Assembly (NCBI GenBank): GCA_003560545.1
Contig: PWLK01000073.1
Coordinates: 1 to 6,255, forward strand
Source of the DNA: Candidatus Woesearchaeota archaeon
GTDB lineage: Archaea > Nanobdellota > Nanobdellia > Woesearchaeales > 21-14-0-10-32-9
Direction of reading: 5' to 3'
DNA: 6,255 nucleotides
Position numbers and translations under genes: made by a program. The notes under the pieces were generated by a model. It was not told the origin of the DNA and did not search any database. It was given only the letters and a program-made list of their open reading frames with translations. Shown here piece by piece: positions 1 to 4,930 of the stretch. Each line of letters opens with the position of its first letter. The stretch's first letter is position 1.

Positions 1-105
1 TACGCTGGCAGAGAAAGAAGCTGCTGCGCTGCCAACAAACAATAACACTGCTAGTGATGATATGACGAACAAAGAAAGCAGTTTAGCCTTGTTTTTTCCT
101 GTCAT
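1..105 (-). CDS. N-terminus of a secreted or membrane-anchored protein (partial)
   Basis: Only the first 35 codons lie in the window; the frame stays open to position 1. They encode a classic signal peptide. It has a short basic n-region (Lys at 4, 6 and 8), a hydrophobic core of about 17 residues (roughly 9-25) and a small-residue c-region Gly-Ser-Ala-Ala-Ala that could be cut after about residue 29. What follows (SFSASV) looks like the start of an exported chain. The ATG start is supported by a strong Shine-Dalgarno site eight bases upstream and by an in-frame stop a short way further up, with no other start codon between. The gene has its own TATA box. The exported domain is outside the window, so the function cannot be stated. 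The basic-plus-hydrophobic start could also be a membrane anchor. Confidence 0.8.
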   Translation of the reverse strand, partial: MTGKNKAKLLSLFVISSLAVLLFVGSAAASFSASV

Positions 106-113
106 TAATGTTA

Positions 114-119
114 CCCTCC
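114..119 (-). promoter_or_regulatory. Shine-Dalgarno site GGAGGG of the secreted-protein gene
   Basis: GGAGGG on the minus strand lies 8 nt before the ATG at 105. It is the best match to the archaeal anti-Shine-Dalgarno sequence in the window and fixes the start of the secreted protein. A second GGAGGGT copy lies 19 nt further upstream (132-138), but it probably precedes the transcription start and is then not in the mRNA. Confidence 0.75.
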
Positions 120-141
120 AACTCTCAATACACCCTCCTTA

Positions 142-149
142 TTTATATA
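142..149 (-). promoter_or_regulatory. TATA box of the secreted-protein gene
   Basis: TATATAAA on the minus strand, preceded by an A-rich stretch that could serve as a BRE. With the usual archaeal spacing of about 26 nt, transcription would start near 119-120. That gives a short leader of about 15 nt carrying the GGAGGG site. This is one of the few genes here that seems to have a leader rather than leaderless mRNA. Confidence 0.65.
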
Positions 150-225
150 TTTTTCTGTTAGGTGTGAATCCGCGTGGTTAAGCTTTGGCCGGTGAACCGC
201 TAATCAGTCAAAACATTGTTCTGAG

Positions 226-233
226 AAAAAAAA
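226..233 (-). terminator. poly-T terminator of the rps8e-lsm-rpl37e operon
   Basis: Eight consecutive T residues on the minus strand begin immediately after the TAA stop codon of rpl37e. Archaeal RNA polymerase terminates at such U-runs without needing a hairpin, and none is seen. The next gene on the same strand has its own TATA box, which supports termination here. Confidence 0.65.
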
Positions 234-398
234 TTATTTTTTTTGCCATGAATAACTTCTCTTCCGGGAGCTCTTGCCAAAGCCGCATTTAGAGCAAACT
301 TTGTGAGAGATGTGATAACTGGGAGAGCCGCACCGCCTGCAAGGAATGTGCGTTTTTTTCCCTGATTTCCTACCCATTGAAGCCGTTCCTTTACTCAT
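234..398 (-). CDS. rpl37e: Large ribosomal subunit protein eL37 (L37e)
   Basis: A 54-residue basic zinc-ribbon protein of the large ribosomal subunit that binds 23S rRNA. The N-terminus [17 protein letters not shown] matches the eL37 pattern (SKGTxSxGKrxGkKTH). Four zinc ligands are visible as two CxxC pairs: C20/C23 in CRRCG and C35/C38 in CSKCGFG. The tail (RSYSWQKK) matches the family's R-Y-x-W ending. The start is supported by AGGTG seven bases upstream (406-410). The gene follows lsm by 17 nt on the same strand, the conserved archaeal Lsm-eL37 order, and is probably co-transcribed from the rps8e promoter. Length is normal for the archaeal family. It is easily missed by length-filtered gene calling. 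Confidence 0.96.
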   Translation of the reverse strand: MSKGTASMGRKSGKKTHIPCRRCGSPSYHISHKVCSKCGFGKSSRKRSYSWQKK

Positions 399-415
399 AA
401 GCTAACACCTTTTTT

Positions 416-643
416 TTATTGCGGAGAAATTATGGTTATCGTGTCCCCTCTTATGAAAACGGTTCCGAGCTGCCTCTTTACTTCGCCGCCTTCTCTTTCT
501 TCGGCGTTTTCAAGAACCGTGTTAATGTGTATGTCGAAGGAAATCAGGTTTCCTATGTACTGCTTTCCGCCTTTCAATTCTACTAAAACTCTTTTGTTTC
601 TTGCTTTGTTCAGTGCGTCTAATGGTCTTGCAACAACATCCAT
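416..643 (-). CDS. Archaeal Sm-like protein (Lsm/SmAP), RNA-binding ring subunit
   Basis: Small Sm-fold protein expected to form a heptameric ring that binds U-rich RNA. The Sm1 motif runs through the conserved RPLDAL start, the KGGKQYIGNL strand and FDIHINTVLENAEE, which contains the RNA-contacting D-x-H-x-N. The Sm2 motif is LGTVFIRGDTITIISP near the C-terminus, with the hallmark IRG-D/N. I place the start at 643 (75 aa, MDVVARPLDAL). A G-rich Shine-Dalgarno-like run (GGGGG at 652-656) lies 8 nt upstream, and archaeal relatives begin just before RPLD. An in-frame ATG at 658 would add five residues (80 aa) but has no ribosome binding site. The gene is the middle member of the rps8e-lsm-rpl37e operon. 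The link to ribosomal genes fits a role in RNA processing or translation. Confidence 0.95.
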   Translation of the reverse strand: MDVVARPLDALNKARNKRVLVELKGGKQYIGNLISFDIHINTVLENAEEREGGEVKRQLGTVFIRGDTITIISPQ

Positions 644-651
644 GTTAATAA

Positions 652-656
652 CCCCC
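652..656 (-). promoter_or_regulatory. Shine-Dalgarno-like G-run deciding the lsm start
   Basis: GGGGG followed by T on the minus strand, 8 nt before the ATG at 643. It can pair with a CCUCC anti-Shine-Dalgarno sequence using one G-U pair. It lies inside the five extra codons of the alternative start at 658, which favours the shorter protein. Confidence 0.5.
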
Positions 657-665
657 ATAAAAATT

Positions 666-1049
666 TTATTCTTGGACTAGCACAGCGCTAATGCTTCCTT
701 CCTGGCCTGGCCTGTTCGTAATTTTCGCTAAGCCTTTATCAGTATCGATAACTGTGCCTTTTGTCATTATGTTCCTCCTAACATAGTTACGGTTAGAAGC
801 GCTTTCCTTAACCATCTTGATCTTGGCCTTGGAAAATTTTTTTGTCTTAGGATTGTAAACATTTGCAGTGTCTCCTGCGAGTAAAGACCTTTTCTCAGAG
901 CCGCCTTTGGTTTTTTTAACACGAACTCTTTTTTGGTCTATAACTGTGAGGCTTGGAACGTCGCCGAGCATGTGAAGCTTCTTAGTCCTAGAACTCTTAT
1001 TCATGCCCCCTGTAGGCTTCCTTTGCGACCTGTCTTGTACGATTGCCAT
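666..1049 (-). CDS. rps8e: Small ribosomal subunit protein eS8 (S8e)
   Basis: A 127-residue basic protein of the archaeal/eukaryotic-specific eS8 family, part of the small ribosomal subunit. Family signatures are clear. RKPTGG near residue 11 is the S8e signature, KRVRVKKTKGGSEK sits in the middle, and ANVYNPKTKKFSKAKI is followed by NYVRRNIMTKGTVIDTDKGLAKITNRPGQEGSISAVLVQE at the end. Length matches archaeal eS8 (about 125-130 aa). It is the first gene of the rps8e-lsm-rpl37e operon; lsm starts 7-22 nt after its stop, depending on which lsm start is used. No ribosome binding site precedes the ATG. A TATA box centred about 28 nt upstream implies a leaderless mRNA. Confidence 0.97.
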   Translation of the reverse strand: MAIVQDRSQRKPTGGMNKSSRTKKLHMLGDVPSLTVIDQKRVRVKKTKGGSEKRSLLAGDTANVYNPKTKKFSKAKIKMVKESASNRNYVRRNIMTKGTVIDTDKGLAKITNRPGQEGSISAVLVQE

Positions 1050-1073
1050 TGGAATCGTGGAAAACCAGGATGG

Positions 1074-1081
1074 TTTATAAA
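1074..1081 (-). promoter_or_regulatory. TATA box of the rps8e-lsm-rpl37e operon
   Basis: TTTATAAA, centred about 28 nt upstream of the rps8e ATG and preceded on the minus strand by the purine-rich AAAAAGA, a plausible BRE. The implied start of transcription is within a few bases of the ATG. The core is a perfect palindrome, so it could in principle also fire rightwards, but the rightward gene has a better-placed TATA box at 1119-1125. Confidence 0.65.
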
Positions 1082-1118
1082 TCTTTTTATTGTCTTACAG
1101 AAGGAAAAAAAGAGAAGA

Positions 1119-1125
1119 TTTAAAA
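1119..1125 (+). promoter_or_regulatory. TATA-like box of the glycosyltransferase pair
   Basis: TTTAAAA preceded by the purine-rich GAGAAGA (BRE-like), centred 29 nt before the ATG at 1151. Transcription would begin close to the start codon, matching the lack of a Shine-Dalgarno site there. The box overlaps the left arm of a short inverted repeat (1122-1140). Confidence 0.5.
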
Positions 1126-1140
1126 CGAAAGAGGCGTTTT
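1122..1140. repeat. short inverted repeat over the glycosyltransferase promoter
   Basis: AAAACG (1122-1127) and CGTTTT (1135-1140) are perfect inverted arms separated by seven bases. The left arm overlaps the putative TATA box and the right arm ends 11 bases before the start codon. That is where a dimeric repressor would block initiation. It is only six base pairs in AT-rich DNA, so chance is quite possible. Confidence 0.3.
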
Positions 1141-1150
1141 TTAAAGAGAT

Positions 1151-2212
1151 ATGCTAAGCGTAATAATACCAACATATAATGAAAAGGAAAGCATAATCCG
1201 GACGATTAAAGAAGCGCAGAAAAGCATTCCAAGGAATTCTAAGTACGAAGTAATAGTGGTGGATGATGACTCGCCGGACAAGACATGGAAAGCTGTTAGT
1301 GAGTACAAGGACAAACGGGTTAAGTGTGTGAGGCGGAGGAAGGAAAAAGGTCTTGGAAGCGCAGTCCTAAGAGGGTTCAGGGAAGCCAAAGGAAAATACT
1401 TCCTTGTAATGGACGCGGACGGACAACACGACCCTAGTATTATACCAAGGATGTTGAAGCACATTGAAAAAAACGATTTTGTTATAGGGTCAAGGTTTGT
1501 GAAAGGAGGCAGTGCAAAGAACTGGAGTAAGACAAGGCTTTTGTACAGCAAACTAGCTGCCATGCCTGCGAAGAGCATCCTTGATGAAAAGGTTCACGAT
1601 CCCATGTCAGGTTTTTTCATGATACAAAGAAGGGTTTACGAAGAAAACAAGGAAGACATAACAGGGAAAGGTTTCAAAATCATGTTAGAGCTCATGGTTT
1701 TCTCGGAGAAAAAAAGAAGGATAAAAGCAAAGGAAGTTCCTTATGCGTTCAGGCCCAGGAGGGAAGGAGCGAGCAAGCTCGGAATAAAAACATTGGTGGA
1801 TTACGGGTTGATGCTTGCAAGCTTAGCGGTGAAGGGAAGGGTTTTAAAATTCGTGTTAACGGGTTTGCTGGGCGTGCTTGTAAACCTTGGAGTGTTGTAT
1901 GCGTTAACTGAATACGCAGGATTATATTATATAGTGTCTGCGGTGATAGCGATAGAGATTGCTATACTACATAATTTTCTTTGGAATAATTACTGGACGT
2001 GGAGGTATAGAAAGAAAGAACAGGGGTTTGTGAAAAGGCTTCTTAGCTTTAACACGGTGGCGCTTGCAGGAATGGTTATAAACATAGCTGCGCTATGGTT
2101 TTTCACGGAGATAATCGGGTTGTGGTACTTGTTATCCCAGGCGATAGGAATCGCGATAGGTGCGTTGCTTAATTATTTTTGGAATGACATGTGGACTTTC
2201 AAAAGCAAATAA
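1151..2212 (+). CDS. Polyprenyl (dolichyl)-phosphate sugar synthase, GT2 domain fused to GtrA-type membrane domain
   Basis: Predicted to transfer a hexose (mannose or glucose; the sugar cannot be read from sequence) from a nucleotide sugar to a polyprenyl phosphate at the cytoplasmic face of the membrane. Residues 1-228 are a GT-A domain: N-terminal SVIIPTYNE, the nucleotide-binding VVDDDSPD (36-43), the metal-binding DADGQHD (88-94), DPMSGFF (150-156), GKGFKI (172-177) and R-x-G-x-SKL (204-210). Residues about 230-351 form a GtrA-type domain of four helices built as two repeats, each ending in a similar box (N275 to W284 and N341 to F350). The layout and length (353 aa) resemble Pyrococcus dolichyl-phosphate mannose synthase. 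MLSVIIPTYNE is a typical family start and there is no ribosome binding site, consistent with leaderless mRNA. The next gene starts within or just after its stop codon. Confidence 0.93.
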   Translation: MLSVIIPTYNEKESIIRTIKEAQKSIPRNSKYEVIVVDDDSPDKTWKAVSEYKDKRVKCVRRRKEKGLGSAVLRGFREAKGKYFLVMDADGQHDPSIIPRMLKHIEKNDFVIGSRFVKGGSAKNWSKTRLLYSKLAAMPAKSILDEKVHDPMSGFFMIQRRVYEENKEDITGKGFKIMLELMVFSEKKRRIKAKEVPYAFRPRREGASKLGIKTLVDYGLMLASLAVKGRVLKFVLTGLLGVLVNLGVLYALTEYAGLYYIVSAVIAIEIAILHNFLWNNYWTWRYRKKEQGFVKRLLSFNTVALAGMVINIAALWFFTEIIGLWYLLSQAIGIAIGALLNYFWNDMWTFKSK

Positions 2213-2217
2213 GAAAA

Positions 2218-3588
2218 ATGGATTCGAAAAAAATCTTGTGGGCGTTCCTGGGAGTATTATTAGTGGCTTTTGTGTATTTCATAAGCCTTGATGGAATGCT
2301 TTTATGGGATGAGCACGCGTACATGGCTAATGCAAGGAATCATTTAACGCATAGTTATTACACGGAGGATTTCCGGTTCCCGTTACTTGAATTCGTGGTT
2401 GCTTTGACGTGGACGTTTACAGGGGAATCTATACTGGCAGCGCAGTTGTTAGCTGTGTTTTTTACGCTTGCATTTGTTTTCTTTGTGTTCATGCTTGCAA
2501 GGGAGTTCATGGAAGAAAAATATGCTTTGCTTGCAAGTATCGTGACAGGGTTGTCTTCCCAGGTTTTGTTCTGGGGTTTCAGGGTTTACAATGATGTTCT
2601 TGGAATGTTGTTAGTGGTTATGGCAATCTATTTTTTTGTTAAGGCGTTAAAGGATAAGAAGAATTCTTACAAATTGTTTTTCTTTGTTGGCTTGCTGACA
2701 GGTTTTGTTTTCCTTGCAAGGTATCCTTTGGTGTTAATACCAGGGATTTTCTTGTTGTATTTGTTGTACAAAGGAAAGTTCAGGGAATTCTTTTTTTCTT
2801 GTGCAGGCGCGTTTATTCCGTTCTTGTTATGGGTTGTTGATAACGTTGTTCGTTTCAAGGATCCTTTTTATCAGTTCTTCGCGCAGGCAGGGATTGTAAG
2901 TGATTACTCTGTTTTTGAAAGCCCTGCTTTTTTGTTCAGCCATTTCTGGGAAACATTTTCTTTTTCACTCTTATTCCTGGTTGGCTTCGTGTTTTATTTT
3001 ATGAGTGCGAAGAAGAACGAGAAATGGTTTTTATCCGTATTGAGCATTGTTGTTTTGGTTAACCTTGTGTTTTACTTGTTTTTTGTAAGCCTGAAACTGG
3101 AGAGGTATTTGTTGGTGTTTATTCCTTTCATTGCGATAATGCTTGGTATGGGAACTAAGTTCTTTTACGGGTTTTTCAAGAGAGCAGGTGCAGGTGTTTT
3201 GGTGTTGCTTTCTCTTTTTGTTTTAATGCCTGTGATTGTTTCTTCTGCTTATACGATTAATGAGATGTCTTATTCTGCTTGGTGTACCAGGGATGGCGCG
3301 GTTAAGCAGGCTGTAGGTTATGTTAAGGAGAATGTTGAGGCGGGCAGTATGATTGTTAGTGATACCTGGGTTTATTACGGGTTTCATGCTAATACAAGAG
3401 TTGTTAGTACGTGGACGGATGACTTGGAGATGCTTATTTATGATCACGACACTGTCATTATAATTGTTACAAAGCATGATGGCTTAGACGTGGACTTAAC
3501 GGCTTTTGATGAGAGCGATCTTGTTGAGTTAGAAAGAGTTTTTGCGGATCATTGCGGTCAGGAAGTGTTGATATACAGAAGGACTTAG
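2218..3588 (+). CDS. Integral membrane glycosyltransferase, GT-C fold (PMT/ArnT-like, GT39/GT83 type)
   Basis: A 456-residue protein with about 11 hydrophobic segments, expected to use a polyprenyl-phosphate sugar as donor on the outer side of the membrane. The first helix is followed by an extracytoplasmic loop with Asp31-Glu32 in LLWDEHAYMANA. That is the acidic catalytic motif position of GT-C enzymes. A later E-R-Y-L-L-V-F-I-P (about 295-303) matches the R-Y-x(n)-P pattern of the PMT_2 group. After the last helix, about 110 residues form a soluble domain, probably outside, with Cys356 and Cys446 as a possible disulfide. I prefer ATG 2218, five bases after the upstream stop. A GTG at 2191 would overlap the upstream gene and add nine polar residues; neither start has a clear ribosome binding site. 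The acceptor (protein, lipid or glycan) is unknown. The 3' half is unusually rich in T- and G-ending codons. Confidence 0.85.
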   Translation: MDSKKILWAFLGVLLVAFVYFISLDGMLLWDEHAYMANARNHLTHSYYTEDFRFPLLEFVVALTWTFTGESILAAQLLAVFFTLAFVFFVFMLAREFMEEKYALLASIVTGLSSQVLFWGFRVYNDVLGMLLVVMAIYFFVKALKDKKNSYKLFFFVGLLTGFVFLARYPLVLIPGIFLLYLLYKGKFREFFFSCAGAFIPFLLWVVDNVVRFKDPFYQFFAQAGIVSDYSVFESPAFLFSHFWETFSFSLLFLVGFVFYFMSAKKNEKWFLSVLSIVVLVNLVFYLFFVSLKLERYLLVFIPFIAIMLGMGTKFFYGFFKRAGAGVLVLLSLFVLMPVIVSSAYTINEMSYSAWCTRDGAVKQAVGYVKENVEAGSMIVSDTWVYYGFHANTRVVSTWTDDLEMLIYDHDTVIIIVTKHDGLDVDLTAFDESDLVELERVFADHCGQEVLIYRRT

Positions 3589-4247
3589 ATTTTATCTGGG
3601 TAATCTGTTATTATGCCGTCTACTTTTATGTCTTTGAAGAATTTTATTTCTTTTTCTTCGTTCACAGTCCAGACAAATATTTTCATTCCGTTGTTATGAG
3701 CTCTTTTTACGAGCCATTCTGTTGTGTAGTAGCGGTGGCTTATTATTGCGCTGCACCTGAATTTCTTGGCGAACCATACGTGGCCGAATGGGATTCCCCT
3801 GAATATTAGGCCAGTGTTAATCTTTTGGTCTGAGGATTTAATTTTTCTTAGATCTTTATGGGTGAAGCTTGTTATTATGAAATCTTTGTAAGACCATCCT
3901 TTTGAGATGTATTTTTGTATTATGCTCACGGTTTTTTCCGCTGTGTTGTTTCCTTTTATTTCTATGTTGAGGATTGCTTTTTTGTTTATGAGTTCTATTG
4001 CTTCTTCTAGTAAAGGTATTTTTTGTTTTTGTTCAAGGGTAATTTTTTTTATTTCGGAGAAAGGCATCAACGATATTTTTTTGCCGTTGATTTTTTCGTC
4101 GTGGAAGATTATGATTTCGCCTGTGAGGCATTTGTGTACGTCTATTTCTATCATGCCTGCTTTCATTTCCAGGGCTTTTTTTATTGCGAGTAATGTGTTT
4201 TCGGGTGCTTGTGCGCTTGCGCCGCGGTGGGCGATGGTTATTGTCAT
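3585..4247 (-). CDS. Glycerophosphodiester phosphodiesterase (GDPD/UgpQ-like)
   Basis: A 220-residue cytoplasmic TIM-barrel enzyme (no signal peptide or membrane helix). The family hydrolyses glycerophosphodiesters, deacylated phospholipid head groups, to an alcohol plus glycerol phosphate. The active-site set is complete: His7-Arg8 in AHRG, PENT at 15-18, Glu34 and Asp36 in EIDVH, His49 in FHD, Glu96 and Lys98 in NIEIKG. The closing strand motifs FVWTVN and DGIITDYPD (210-218) are present. Length is normal for the short single-domain family. There is no ribosome binding site; a TATA-like box about 30 nt upstream suggests leaderless mRNA. It converges with the membrane glycosyltransferase and their stop codons overlap, so there is no room for a separate terminator. 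Its coding strand strongly prefers A- and C-ending codons. True substrates in an ether-lipid archaeon are not predictable; other GDPD-fold phosphodiesterase activities are possible. Confidence 0.93.
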   Translation of the reverse strand: MTITIAHRGASAQAPENTLLAIKKALEMKAGMIEIDVHKCLTGEIIIFHDEKINGKKISLMPFSEIKKITLEQKQKIPLLEEAIELINKKAILNIEIKGNNTAEKTVSIIQKYISKGWSYKDFIITSFTHKDLRKIKSSDQKINTGLIFRGIPFGHVWFAKKFRCSAIISHRYYTTEWLVKRAHNNGMKIFVWTVNEEKEIKFFKDIKVDGIITDYPDKI

Positions 4248-4274
4248 CCTGGGGGATTGGAAGGTTTTCGTGGT

Positions 4275-4280
4275 TTTAAA
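4275..4280 (-). promoter_or_regulatory. TATA-like box of the GDPD gene
   Basis: TTTAAA on the minus strand, centred about 30 nt before the ATG at 4247. It would give a very short leader or none. It stands back to back with the tRNA-His promoter at 4303-4315, so this roughly 90-bp gap is a divergent promoter region. Confidence 0.45.
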
Positions 4281-4302
4281 TGTTTCCTGGGTTTTAGGGC
4301 AA

Positions 4303-4315
4303 AAAGTATATAAAA
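4303..4315 (+). promoter_or_regulatory. promoter of tRNA-His (TATATAAA core)
   Basis: AAAGTATATAAAA contains a near-ideal archaeal TATA box centred near 4311. At the usual spacing, transcription would start around 4335, a few bases before the tRNA. The same 13 bases occur at 4898-4910 before hisS. Confidence 0.75.
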
Positions 4316-4340
4316 GCAGCCGGGTTTTTCGTTGGCAGTC

Positions 4341-4416
4341 GGAGGTAGTGGTGTACCGGCTAGCATGAGGGTCTGTGGAACCCTTGGACCGGGTTCAATT
4401 CCCGGCTACCTCCCCA
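4341..4416 (+). tRNA. tRNA-His (anticodon GUG), with encoded G-1 and CCA
   Basis: It folds as a complete cloverleaf. The acceptor arm GAGGTAG (4342-4348) pairs with CTACCTC (4406-4412). The D stem GTGT/GCAT (4351-4354, 4363-4366) contains two G-U pairs. The anticodon stem AGGGT/ACCCT (4368-4372, 4380-4384) holds the loop C-T-GTG-G-A with anticodon GTG at 4375-4377. The T arm CCGGG/CCCGG (4389-4393, 4401-4405) holds the loop TTCAATT. Discriminator C73 (4413) faces an encoded G at 4341 that serves as G-1, the hallmark identity pair of tRNA-His. CCA is encoded at 4414-4416. There is no intron. The core is slightly unusual: an 8-nt D loop and a 4-nt variable loop (TGGA), with no visible G15-C48 pair. 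The gene has its own promoter and lies about 500 bp upstream of hisS, the gene for its cognate synthetase. Confidence 0.96.
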
Positions 4417-4431
4417 TTTTCACTACTTTTT
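4417..4431 (+). terminator. T-rich terminator of tRNA-His
   Basis: TTTT directly after the CCA end (4417-4420) and a second run TTTTT at 4427-4431. Such paired U-tracts are typical archaeal tRNA gene ends. The next gene has its own TATA box. Confidence 0.5.
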
Positions 4432-4443
4432 AATGGTTAAAAA

Positions 4444-4460
4444 GCGAAAGTTTTATATAT
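4444..4460 (+). promoter_or_regulatory. BRE/TATA promoter of the 135-residue protein gene
   Basis: GCGAAAG (BRE-like) is followed directly by TTTTATATAT, centred about 27 nt before the ATG at 4483. Transcription should begin at or next to the start codon, agreeing with the lack of a Shine-Dalgarno site. Confidence 0.65.
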
Positions 4461-4482
4461 TCTAAGAGACATAAATAACCAT

Positions 4483-4890
4483 ATGAACCTGGAAAGCACA
4501 ATACAAAAAGCGTACACCACAAAAGACGGGAAAGGAATCCTCGTAAAAAGCAAGGAAGACGTCTACAAAAAGAACTTCTTCAACGACGTACGCGAACTGA
4601 TATGCACATACCTAATGGATGAAAGCATAGGCGCAAAAATCCCATACTACAAAAACGGACAAGACAAATACCACGCAAAACTAGACATACAAGGCACAAA
4701 CGTAGGAATGGGCACGCTAGACATGCAAATACTGCCAACACAAGAAAAAAGCACGCCGCTGGAAAAAAACGCGGATTACGCTGTAAGCTACACGCCACAC
4801 ACATACGAAAAAATGCTTGTATACATAAACAACGCAAGACAGGAAGAACACGCAAGAAAACTGAAAGACCACATAAACGAAAACAAGTAA
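4483..4890 (+). CDS. Conserved-looking hypothetical soluble protein, 135 aa, between tRNA-His and hisS
   Basis: I do not recognise this protein. It is a charged, Lys-rich, probably cytoplasmic chain with no signal peptide, membrane segment or metal-binding Cys cluster (one Cys, residue 41). An N-terminal alpha/beta-looking part leads to a central stretch with Asp68-Ile-Gln-Gly-Thr-Asn-Val-Gly-Met-Gly (68-77) that looks strand-forming. The last 27 residues (about 109-135) look like one amphipathic helix. It is probably real: it has a well-placed BRE/TATA promoter, an ATG at the expected leaderless position, and strongly constrained codon use, with only 4 of 135 codons ending in T. The same A/C-ending bias is seen in the GDPD gene and the start of hisS. 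hisS follows 40 nt downstream with its own promoter. A role linked to histidine tRNA charging is only suggested by position. Confidence 0.85.
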   Translation: MNLESTIQKAYTTKDGKGILVKSKEDVYKKNFFNDVRELICTYLMDESIGAKIPYYKNGQDKYHAKLDIQGTNVGMGTLDMQILPTQEKSTPLEKNADYAVSYTPHTYEKMLVYINNARQEEHARKLKDHINENK

Positions 4891-4897
4891 AAACGAC

Positions 4898-4910
4898 AAA
4901 GTATATAAAA
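4898..4910 (+). promoter_or_regulatory. promoter of hisS (TATATAAA core)
   Basis: AAAGTATATAAAA, identical over 13 bases to the tRNA-His promoter at 4303-4315. The TATATAAA core (4902-4909) is centred about 25 nt before the hisS ATG, so the mRNA is predicted to be leaderless. It lies in the 40-nt gap after the hypothetical gene, so hisS can be expressed independently. Confidence 0.75.
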
Positions 4911-4930
4911 ACTATTTCTACACTAAACGC

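Noticed and set aside
54..60. GTGATGA on the plus strand, like a box C of a C/D sRNA
   Set aside because: It lies antisense to the signal-peptide coding sequence, and no CUGA box D follows at a suitable distance.
1141..1578. Open frame of 145 codons on the minus strand over the GT2 domain
   Set aside because: It is antisense to the conserved catalytic motifs of the GT2 domain, with no family resemblance and no start signals.
2191..2217. GTG start for the GT-C transferase inside the upstream gene
   Set aside because: It is possible, but it has no convincing ribosome binding site and adds nine polar residues before the first helix. ATG 2218, five bases after the upstream stop, is the simpler choice.
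3907..4368. Open frame of 153 codons on the plus strand over GDPD
   Set aside because: It is antisense to a GDPD with a complete active site, and it runs into the tRNA gene.
4341..4413. Alternative tRNA acceptor register GGAGGTA/TACCTCC
   Set aside because: It pairs, but it shifts the T arm to eight bases from the stem and leaves no CCA. The register starting at 4342 restores standard spacing, gives encoded CCA, and makes 4341 the G-1 expected for tRNA-His.
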